From assembly GCA_949286725.1 (NCBI GenBank), contig CASECZ010000002.1, positions 248,001 through 312,000 on the forward strand: a DNA stretch of 64,000 nucleotides, in the 5' to 3' direction. The notes below the pieces were generated by a model. That model was not told the DNA's origin. It made no database searches and saw only the letters and a list, made by a program, of their open reading frames with translations. The stretch is from an uncultured Clostridia bacterium. GTDB taxonomy: Bacteria > Bacillota > Clostridia > Christensenellales > CAG-917. The stretch's first letter is position 1, and each line of letters begins with the position of its first letter. This document shows positions 16,032 to 22,772 of the stretch, in pieces. A program made the position numbers and the translations under genes.

Positions 16032-17044
16032 TTGTCACGCTCCTTGCCGACGACGGGCAACATAACGTCTATGCGACGCACGAGGTCCTCGAACTGTTCG
16101 GGACGCAGGGATTGCGCACCGTCGCACAGCGCGTGCACGGGGTCGTTGTGCACTTCGATTTCCAGTCCGTCCGCACCCGCTCCGACGGAGGCGAGGGAGA
16201 GAGGCAGAACGAGCCTTGCAAGTCCCGACGCGTGACTGGGGTCGACGAGAATGGGCAGGTGCGTGAGTTCTTTCAGCACGGGGATTGCAGACAGGTCGAG
16301 GGTGTTGCGCGTGTAAGGTTCGAAGGTTCTTATGCCGCGTTCGCACAGGATTACGTCCATATTGCCCTCGGACATGATGTACTCCGCGCTCATCAGCCAT
16401 TCTTCTATTGTCGCCGCCATGCCGCGTTTCAAAAGTATGGGCTTGCGGGTTTTGCCGAGTTCTTTGAGCAATTCGAAGTTCTGCATATTGCGCGCGCCTA
16501 CCTGGATTATATCCACGTCCTCGAAAAGGGGCAGATGTTTGATGTCCATAATCTCGGTAATTACGGGCATACCGACTTCGTGTTTTGCGACGGAAAGGAT
16601 TCTCAGCCCCTCTTCGCGCAGACCCTGGAATGCATAGGGCGAAGTGCGGGGTTTGAACGCGCCGCCGCGCAGGACGGTTGCGCCCGCCGCTTTGACGGCT
16701 TTCGCCACGGCGATGACCTGTTCCTCGCTTTCGACGGAGCAGGGCCCCGCAATCAGCTGGAAGTGCCCGCCGCCGAACAGGTGACCGTCCACGTTGACAA
16801 TCGTGTCCTCGGGGTGGAACTTTCTGTTGGCGTTCTTATACGGTTCCTGAATGCGCTTTACGGACTCCACGATGTCGAGGGAACGGATGAGGTCCTCGTC
16901 CACGACGGAGGTGTCGCCGATAAGCCCCATAATGGTGGTGTTGTCGCCCTTGCTCATATGGATATCCAGCCCCAGTCCTTTTATCCACTTGACGAGGTTG
17001 TCCATCTGTTTTTTGTCGGGATTGTTTTTTATTACGATAATCAT
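16028..17044 (-). CDS. aroF: 3-deoxy-7-phosphoheptulonate (DAHP) synthase, AroF/KdsA-like type
   Basis: A 338-residue DAHP synthase of the class with an N-terminal ferredoxin-like regulatory domain (about 1-70) and a TIM barrel. Barrel motifs are AGPCSVES, KPRTSPYAFQGL, TEIMD, QVGARNMQNF, LLKRG, CERGIRTFEPYTRNTLD, and PILVDPSHASG. It joins phosphoenolpyruvate and erythrose-4-phosphate, the first and usually controlled step. I chose the ATG at 17044, with CGGAG upstream; the frame is open further but would run into the attenuator. As first gene of the operon it lies 47 nt after the attenuator terminator. Confidence 0.96.
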   Translation of the reverse strand: MIIVIKNNPDKKQMDNLVKWIKGLGLDIHMSKGDNTTIMGLIGDTSVVDEDLIRSLDIVESVKRIQEPYKNANRKFHPEDTIVNVDGHLFGGGHFQLIAGPCSVESEEQVIAVAKAVKAAGATVLRGGAFKPRTSPYAFQGLREEGLRILSVAKHEVGMPVITEIMDIKHLPLFEDVDIIQVGARNMQNFELLKELGKTRKPILLKRGMAATIEEWLMSAEYIMSEGNMDVILCERGIRTFEPYTRNTLDLSAIPVLKELTHLPILVDPSHASGLARLVLPLSLASVGAGADGLEIEVHNDPVHALCDGAQSLRPEQFEDLVRRIDVMLPVVGKERDK

Positions 17045-17090
17045 ACTGCACTCCGTGGAAGATGTCTTCCGAGCCGCTTGCCGCGGCAAT

Positions 17091-17119
17091 TAAAAAGACC
17101 GCCTCGGTATGGCGGTCTT
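17091..17119 (-). terminator. attenuator terminator of the aro operon
   Basis: On the minus strand AAGACCGCC, a seven-base loop and GGCGGTCTT run into a U-tract. It stands between the operon promoter and aroF, so it must be bypassed for the aro genes to be read. Its 5' arm is shared with an alternative hairpin (17106-17161). Confidence 0.9.
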
Positions 17120-17161
17120 CTTTACGAGTTATAATCGACGTTCGAACTATCCGCGCATACC
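17106..17161 (-). promoter_or_regulatory. antiterminator pairing of the aro attenuator
   Basis: GGTATGCGCGG (17161-17151), which lies inside the last codons of the leader peptide, can pair with CCGCCATACC (17115-17106): ten base pairs with one bulged C. The second arm contains the 5' arm of the terminator, so the two structures exclude each other. A ribosome resting at the leader stop codon (17149-17147) would cover the first arm and favour termination. Confidence 0.8.
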
Positions 17162-17230
17162 GAAAACAGGGCTCTCGAAATAAAAGCCCTTAAAGTAGAA
17201 GTATGCGTAAGATTTGACCGAACTTTTCAT
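17147..17230 (-). CDS. aromatic leader peptide of the aro attenuator (27 residues)
   Basis: A short frame starting ATG six bases after GAGG and ending TAG. Four Tyr and five Phe codons occur in 27; the core YAYFYFKGFYF (residues 8-18) has eight aromatics in eleven. This is the hallmark of leader peptides that sense charged tRNA in Phe and Tyr operons. A 6-bp hairpin within it (AGGGCT, 17190-17185, with AGCCCT, 17173-17168) could act as the pause structure. Ribosomes slowed at codons 8-18 leave the antiterminator arm (17161-17151) free, so shortage of Tyr-tRNA or Phe-tRNA should raise aro expression. The peptide itself need have no function. Confidence 0.85.
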   Translation of the reverse strand: MKSSVKSYAYFYFKGFYFESPVFGMRG

Positions 17231-17246
17231 GTTTTGCCTCGTCATC

Positions 17247-17275
17247 AATATAAAACCGCGGTGGCGAAATGTCAA
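17247..17275 (-). promoter_or_regulatory. promoter of the aro operon
   Basis: TTGACA, an exact 17-nt spacer and TATATT on the minus strand. The expected transcript start is only about 10-13 nt before the leader-peptide ATG, so the 5' untranslated part is very short. Confidence 0.85.
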
Positions 17276-17310
17276 CGGTTTTGAGGTTTGTTTCCGAAAA
17301 AACCGTCTCG

Positions 17311-18768
17311 TCACTCGTCCTCGGCGAGGTTGAGCACGCTTATGGCGTCGGTGATGTTCTTTTCCATCGCTTCCTTGCCGTAGGCGTCGACCTCCGTTTT
17401 GTTTTTCTCGCCGTGCGTAAGACAGCCCGCGCCGCCTATGCAGCCGTCAACGCACGCCATACCTTCTATGAAATTGTTGGGCAGAACGCCGCGCGCCGCC
17501 TTTGCCAGCGCGATTCTGCACGCCTCGATGCCGTCGCATGTGACGGGGTTGTACACGAAGTCCGTGTCGCCCTGTTCCTTGATTGCTTCGCCGACGGCGT
17601 CGGTGAGCCCGCCGCTTCTTGCGAATATTCTGCCGAAGTAGGATGCGTTGTCCAGCACGTCTTCGTGCAGATGTTCGATGTCCACCTGCTTCGCGTCGAA
17701 CAGTGCCTGCAACTCCTCGAACGTGATTACGGAGTCGATGTACGGGCGAACTTCGGGTTTCTGGAACTCCATTTTCTTCGCCGTGCAGGGTCCGATGAAC
17801 ACCACTTTGCAGGGAGAGGACGTGCTCTTTATGTACTTCGCAATCGTCGCCGCGGGGGAGAGATTGTCCGAAATTTTGTCCGCGAGTTCGGGGAACTGTT
17901 TGTGAATGTAGTCGACGAAAGCGGGACAACACGAACTGGTGAGAAAGCCCTTTTCTTTGAGTTCCTTCGCCTCCTTGAAGGCGACCATGTCCGCGCCGAG
18001 CGCAGCCTCGACGACGTTGAAGAAACCGAGTTTCTTTATGCCCGTGATGACCTGCCCGAGTTTTGCGTAGGTGAACTGACTGGATATGGAGGGCGCGACC
18101 ACGGCGTACATCTTGTATGCGGTGTTGTCGCGGCTACGTTTTATCATATCGATGACGTCGAGAATGAAAGACTTGTCGATAATCGCGCCGAAAGGACACT
18201 GGTAGACGCACGCGCCGCAGGATATGCATTTGTCGTTGTTTATGCTCGCCGCCTTGTTTTCGTTCATCGAAATGGCTTTGACCTTGCAGGAGTTTTCGCA
18301 GGGACGGCGGCGGGAAACGATTGCGCTGTACGGGCAGACCTTGGCACACTGACCGCACTCCACGCAAAGGTTCTTGTCGATGTGCGCTTTTTGCTGGTGG
18401 TCGAAAGTGATTGCGTTTCTGCGGCACACGTCCTCGCAACGGTGCGCAAGACAGCCGCGGCAGGCGTTGGTGACTTCGTAGCCGCCGGCGGGGCAGTCGT
18501 CGCAGGCTATGTCGATGACCTCTATGACGTTGGGGTTTGCGCGGTTGCCGCCCATGGCAAGTTTGACGCGCTCGGCTATTACGGCGCGCTCTTTGTACAC
18601 ACAGCAGCGCATTGTCGGCACGTTGCCCGGTATTATGACCTTCGGTATGTCGGTTACCTTTTCGAGCAGGGTGTCGTTGAACGCATTGCGCGCGACTTCG
18701 CGCAACACTTTGTATTGCAGGTATTGAACTTTGGTATCGAATTTTCTGAGCTTCTTTTTGTCGTCCAT
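17311..18768 (-). CDS. monomeric [FeFe]-hydrogenase, group B type
   Basis: A 485-residue iron-only hydrogenase with extra N-terminal clusters. Cysteine sets for iron-sulfur clusters are at 103/106/111/115, 135/138/141/145 and 181/184/187/191, with further cysteines at 157 and 161. The H-cluster motifs are L1 SSCCPAF (Cys280-281), L2 FIGPCTAKK (Cys328) and L3 MACVDGCIGGAG (Cys439 and 443). These are the group B forms rather than the group A forms of bifurcating enzymes. It probably makes or oxidises hydrogen with ferredoxin. It follows the sensor hydrogenase and phosphatase genes on the same strand. HydEFG maturases are not in the window. Confidence 0.88.
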   Translation of the reverse strand: MDDKKKLRKFDTKVQYLQYKVLREVARNAFNDTLLEKVTDIPKVIIPGNVPTMRCCVYKERAVIAERVKLAMGGNRANPNVIEVIDIACDDCPAGGYEVTNACRGCLAHRCEDVCRRNAITFDHQQKAHIDKNLCVECGQCAKVCPYSAIVSRRRPCENSCKVKAISMNENKAASINNDKCISCGACVYQCPFGAIIDKSFILDVIDMIKRSRDNTAYKMYAVVAPSISSQFTYAKLGQVITGIKKLGFFNVVEAALGADMVAFKEAKELKEKGFLTSSCCPAFVDYIHKQFPELADKISDNLSPAATIAKYIKSTSSPCKVVFIGPCTAKKMEFQKPEVRPYIDSVITFEELQALFDAKQVDIEHLHEDVLDNASYFGRIFARSGGLTDAVGEAIKEQGDTDFVYNPVTCDGIEACRIALAKAARGVLPNNFIEGMACVDGCIGGAGCLTHGEKNKTEVDAYGKEAMEKNITDAISVLNLAEDE

Positions 18769-18814
18769 AATTGCACCGTATTGCGTTTTTATGAGTCAGA
18801 CGGCGGGCATACCG

Positions 18815-19975
18815 TCAGTCGTAATTGAGTTCCACCACTTTGCCCATTGCGCGCAGGTTGGCGGCGATACTTTCGACGAGTTTGAGTTTCATCGTCGTGT
18901 CTATGGGCAAGCCCTGATGCGCCACGTTGATGCTTTGACCGACAAAGAACGTGACGTGCGTCGCGTCCTCGAAGAGCATATTCGCAAGCAGGGACGCGCC
19001 GTCTTTTTTATTGGAGCGTTTTGGCGTGAGATCGGACGTGGAAAGATAAGTTTCGCTCAGTTCCAGCAGTTTGCGCAGGGTAAGTACGCCTTCGGTGGTC
19101 AGATCTATGCCTTTTATGTAACCGATTGGCGGGACGTCCTTGTCGGGAAACTCAAAGGACGCAGCGACCTTTTCTCCGAGATAGCGCGCCACGATTTGCG
19201 AGCTGGTGCCGCCGCACACGATTTTTTTGCCTTCGCCGCCGAGAAACCTGGCGATGTAGAAGTCGTCCTGGTCCTTTTCTACGGGGGGACCCACCATTAT
19301 GCGGACGGGGCAGGCTTTGCGGGCGCGCACCACCGCCACCGTGGTATCGTCGCCGGGTTTGCCGAGGTACAGGTCGTTGCAAGCTCCCGCGAGCAGGCAG
19401 GCGACGCCGCGCGCAGACATACCCGTCTTGAAATTGCGGTCGAGGTGTTCCATAACGTCCTTGCGCAGCCAGCCGAAATTGAGCAACATTCCGATGCCCG
19501 CGTGAATTACTCCGTCGCTCATCAGCACGATGTAGTCGTCGGGACGCAGAGAGAGGCGGGTGCCGTACACCTTTTTGCCGAGAATGTTGTATTCCTTGCG
19601 CTCAAAGTCGCCGCACTTGCCGTCGCGTATCAGAATGGCTTCGGGATTGTCGAATTCGAATAGATATCCGCGCCCTTCCTTGTTGACGTGCACGACGGAA
19701 AAAGTGGAATAGGCAACCTGTCGCACTTTGCATACGGGCAGGGTCTGCACCACGGTTTCGATGCATTCTTCTATGCCTATGTTGTTGGACACCATAGTGC
19801 AAAGAATTTTGGACGTCAGCGTGGAGAGAATGTTGGCTTTGACGCCGCTGCCCAGCCCGTCGGCGAGCACCAGAGTGGTGTATTCGCCGTCGGAAGTCTG
19901 TTCGACTTTGTCGCCGCACAGTTCCTCTCCCTTTTTGTTGAGAGAGGTATATCCGCTTTCGAGAAAGAGTTCCAT
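18815..19975 (-). CDS. SpoIIE/PP2C-type serine phosphatase
   Basis: A 386-residue protein whose first 230 residues are a PP2C-like SpoIIE domain. Metal-binding motifs are GDKVEQ near 21, VLADGLGSG with Asp39, MSDGV near 150 and GKPGDDTTV near 205. The remaining 150 residues form an unrecognised C-terminal domain. No membrane segment is present, unlike sporulation SpoIIE. The ATG overlaps the stop of the HydS-like gene (TGATG), implying tight coupling. From known associations of group C hydrogenases with protein phosphatases I infer that it relays the sensor output. Its target is unknown. Confidence 0.8.
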   Translation of the reverse strand: MELFLESGYTSLNKKGEELCGDKVEQTSDGEYTTLVLADGLGSGVKANILSTLTSKILCTMVSNNIGIEECIETVVQTLPVCKVRQVAYSTFSVVHVNKEGRGYLFEFDNPEAILIRDGKCGDFERKEYNILGKKVYGTRLSLRPDDYIVLMSDGVIHAGIGMLLNFGWLRKDVMEHLDRNFKTGMSARGVACLLAGACNDLYLGKPGDDTTVAVVRARKACPVRIMVGPPVEKDQDDFYIARFLGGEGKKIVCGGTSSQIVARYLGEKVAASFEFPDKDVPPIGYIKGIDLTTEGVLTLRKLLELSETYLSTSDLTPKRSNKKDGASLLANMLFEDATHVTFFVGQSINVAHQGLPIDTTMKLKLVESIAANLRAMGKVVELNYD

Positions 19976-21690
19976 CAGTCGTCGTCCTCTTTGGAAGAGC
20001 GGGGCTGCAAGGTCTCTTTGAGTTTGAGCAGAGCGACCTTGGTTTCCGCCGTGGTTTCGCCGAGCAGGGAAGCGATTTCCTGCGCGACGCGCATTTGCTT
20101 TTTGATGACCTCGTCGGTGGTGGCGAGGGTCTCCATCTTGATGGCGTTGAGTTTATCGTCGTACTCGACGCTGTCGGTTATGTCCTTCATAACGCCGAAC
20201 ATAACCTTGTGTTCGCGCAGGAGTACTATTGACAGTTCCATATACTTTTTGGTGCGATTGACAAACACCTTTTTCTTGCTGACGTTGGTATCCTTGGCAA
20301 GCGCGGCGATGAAGTCGTCGCATTCGAAACAGTCAAACGCGTTGGCGCCTTTTACGTCGTGTTCGGTTATACCGAGAATTTTGATTGCCTTGGTGTTGAT
20401 GTCGAGTATACGGAAGTCGTTGTCGAGTAACACTATGCCGTTGGGGGAGTTTTGCAGAATTTCGTAACTCATGGACTCCGCGCGGCTTCTCATATAGGGC
20501 AGGCACATTTCGATGTCGGCGTATCCGTTCAGCACGGCGATTGCCTTGTCGCGGCAGGTGGAGTAGCCGCAGGCGCCGCAGTTGAGCTCGTCTTCGGGCG
20601 AGTTCTTGCCCGTCTTTGCGAGTATGGCGCGGATATCCCGCTCGCTCGGGATTCTGTCCTCGGTCTTGATGCGGGGGTGCAGCTCGGTGAGAATAACCCC
20701 GTCTGCGTCGGCTTCGACGGACTGTGCCGCTTCGCGCGAGGCGTACTTGCGCACCTCCTCGTTGGCTTTCAGCGAGCCGCCCTTCTTCTCTATGCGGCAG
20801 GGACCGCCCACGCAGGCGTGTTCGCAGCAGTTGAGTTCGAGGAAAAGCCCGTCGAATTCGTCGATGTCTTCGAGCACTTCGAAACAGCGTTTGACGCCGT
20901 CGACCGCGACGTATTCGTAGCCCGCGGGCATAGCCTCGAAAGACTTGATGATACCGCGGCTTATGGGGTAGAACTTGGCGCGGTTGGCTTTCGTGTTCTT
21001 GCCGTCGCCGAAAGAGGCAATTTGACCCAAATCGATGTTTTTCTGTTCGAAAATACGGTTTAACTCATCGAATGTGAGAACAGCGTCGATAATTCCGCTT
21101 TCCTTGCCTTCGCGTTTCTTGGCGATGCAGGGACCTATGAAAACGATTTTGCAATCGGGAAATTTCTTTTTCAGCATACGCGCGTGCGCCACCATAGGAG
21201 AGGCGACGGGCGCAAGGTATTTCAGTGCTTTCGGATAATAAAGCTGTATCATATGGTTGACTGCGGGACAGGCGGAAGTGATGAAATTGCGGTACTCCCC
21301 GGTTGCCAGCAGTTTGGCGTATTCTTCGGTTACGACCTTTGCGCCGACCGAAGTTTCCTCGGCGTAGGCAAAGCCCAGTTTGCCGAGGGCAATCTGCATA
21401 ATGCCGAAGTCCTGCAAGCCGAAACTCGAAACGAAAGACGGGGCGACGCTCGCGATGACTTTGTCCTTGCCCGCAAGCAGTTTCAGCACGTCGTCGGCTT
21501 CGCTGTGCACCTGTTTGGCGTTCTGCGGGCATACAAGCGTGCAATGTCCGCAGAGTATGCATTTCTGTTCGATGATTTTTGCCTGGTGGTTTTCATAGCG
21601 GATAGCCTTGACGGGACATTCGCGCAGACACTTGAAACAGTCCTTGCATTTGGCGTCCTTGAAATCCAGGTAGGGCGATGATACAGCCAT
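19975..21690 (-). CDS. hydS: HydS-like sensor [FeFe]-hydrogenase with PAS domain (group C)
   Basis: A 571-residue protein. Two [4Fe-4S] motifs (Cys15/18/21/25 and 44/47/50/54) precede an H-cluster domain with L1 TSACPA (138-143), L2 FIGPCIAKK (Cys188) and L3 LNCCEHACVGGPC. Then come a further Cys motif (371/374/379/396), a PAS domain (about 405-505) and a helical end. The catalytic-site Cys of TSCCP that handles proton transfer in group A enzymes is Ala (140), as in group C sensors, so hydrogen turnover is expected to be slow. GGAGAG six bases before the second ATG sets the start. It probably senses hydrogen or redox state and signals to the adjoining phosphatase. Confidence 0.88.
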   Translation of the reverse strand: MAVSSPYLDFKDAKCKDCFKCLRECPVKAIRYENHQAKIIEQKCILCGHCTLVCPQNAKQVHSEADDVLKLLAGKDKVIASVAPSFVSSFGLQDFGIMQIALGKLGFAYAEETSVGAKVVTEEYAKLLATGEYRNFITSACPAVNHMIQLYYPKALKYLAPVASPMVAHARMLKKKFPDCKIVFIGPCIAKKREGKESGIIDAVLTFDELNRIFEQKNIDLGQIASFGDGKNTKANRAKFYPISRGIIKSFEAMPAGYEYVAVDGVKRCFEVLEDIDEFDGLFLELNCCEHACVGGPCRIEKKGGSLKANEEVRKYASREAAQSVEADADGVILTELHPRIKTEDRIPSERDIRAILAKTGKNSPEDELNCGACGYSTCRDKAIAVLNGYADIEMCLPYMRSRAESMSYEILQNSPNGIVLLDNDFRILDINTKAIKILGITEHDVKGANAFDCFECDDFIAALAKDTNVSKKKVFVNRTKKYMELSIVLLREHKVMFGVMKDITDSVEYDDKLNAIKMETLATTDEVIKKQMRVAQEIASLLGETTAETKVALLKLKETLQPRSSKEDDD

Positions 21691-21747
21691 AATTCTCTCC
21701 GTTTTCATATAGGTGCGCCGCGGAGCAAGCCCCGCGGCGTAAGAAGG

Positions 21748-21996
21748 TTATTGTGCTTTTTTTGCAATGACGTCGGTGAAGAAGTCCAGCACGTTTTCGG
21801 GTTTTACGGCGAAGTACTCGTCGTCGACCGTGACGCTGACGCCGTCCGCTCCGCATTTACCCATACAGAACGTCCCACCCAGCTCGATGCTGTCGCCGAG
21901 GTCGTTCTTGTTGATGAGATACTGCAACTCCTCGACAACCTGACGGGACCCTTTGAGGTGGCAGGAACTGCCGATGCAAACCGTAACTTTTACCAT
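21748..21996 (-). CDS. thioredoxin-like [2Fe-2S] ferredoxin (NuoE-like)
   Basis: An 82-residue protein of the thioredoxin-like ferredoxin fold related to the NuoE/HydC [2Fe-2S] subunit. The four ligands are visible as CIGSSC (Cys7 and 12) and FCMGKC (near 44 and 48). It probably carries electrons to or from the hydrogenase-family proteins encoded next to it. It lies between the kinase-like gene (12 nt) and hydS (about 57 nt) on the same strand. Confidence 0.85.
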   Translation of the reverse strand: MVKVTVCIGSSCHLKGSRQVVEELQYLINKNDLGDSIELGGTFCMGKCGADGVSVTVDDEYFAVKPENVLDFFTDVIAKKAQ

Positions 21997-22008
21997 ATTC
22001 GTCCTCCC

Positions 22009-22761
22009 TTATTCGTAATCTACCACATCTACCCAATGCAGCAGGAATTCGCGTTCTTCCTTCTTGCCCTTGACGAGCTGACTTGCCGCGACGATGGGTA
22101 TCCATTTCTGGACGTACTGTTTTGCGGTGTCGCTTTTGAGGCAGAAGAGGTTGAGATATTTTTCGGCGAGGTTGATGTCGCCCGACAGCCAGAAGAGCAG
22201 GTAAGTACGCGCGACGTCGGCGGAGGCGTTGCCCTGGGTCGCGTGCGACCAGTCGATGATGTAGGGTGTGCCGTCCTCGTCGGATATGATTATATTGCTG
22301 GGGTTGAAATCGCCGTGGCAGACCTTGTTGTGCTTGGGCATGGCTTCGAGGCGCGTATGCAGGTCGTAGCGAATTGTCGCGGTCAGATCGGCTTCGGAGA
22401 TTTTGCGGTTCATCTTGTCTTTGAGTTTGTTGAGCAGAGGGGCTTTTTTGGAGTGGACTTCCATCTGCAAGTCGACGAACAGGTTGAGATACTCGTCGAT
22501 TTTGTCGGGGTTCTCCGCCATGAGCTGGGCGAGGGTCTTGCCCTTGATGTAGTCCATAACGATTGCCCATTTGCCGTTGACCTTGGTGACTTCGGCGAGT
22601 TTGGGGATATTGAGCCCCGTTTCCTCCACGCGCGCCTGGTTGAGAGCCTCGTTGAGGATATCGGCTTTGGAGTAGTGTTCGTCGAACACCTTTATGACCT
22701 TGTCGCCGTCGCGGTAGACGGTCTTCGTGTTGCGTACGGCAATAACTTTATCGGTATTCAT
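22009..22761 (-). CDS. aminoglycoside phosphotransferase-fold kinase
   Basis: A 250-residue APH/choline kinase-fold protein. The catalytic loop is CHGDFNPSNII (Asp and Asn near 150) and the metal-binding DFG-equivalent is YIIDWSHA near 168. The N-terminal lobe has a Lys-containing strand (KVIKVF) near 23. The family phosphorylates small molecules or, rarely, proteins. Its place between adhE and the hydrogen-sensor genes is unusual for a drug-resistance enzyme, and nothing suggests recent transfer. Substrate unknown; a role opposing the nearby phosphatase is speculation. Confidence 0.8.
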   Translation of the reverse strand: MNTDKVIAVRNTKTVYRDGDKVIKVFDEHYSKADILNEALNQARVEETGLNIPKLAEVTKVNGKWAIVMDYIKGKTLAQLMAENPDKIDEYLNLFVDLQMEVHSKKAPLLNKLKDKMNRKISEADLTATIRYDLHTRLEAMPKHNKVCHGDFNPSNIIISDEDGTPYIIDWSHATQGNASADVARTYLLFWLSGDINLAEKYLNLFCLKSDTAKQYVQKWIPIVAASQLVKGKKEEREFLLHWVDVVDYE

Positions 22762-22772
22762 AGCGTCCCTCC

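Noticed and set aside
17091-17275. T-box riboswitch before aroF
   Set aside because: No T-box bulge sequence (UGGN) or Stem I features occur; the leader peptide and overlapping stems fit ribosome-mediated attenuation better.
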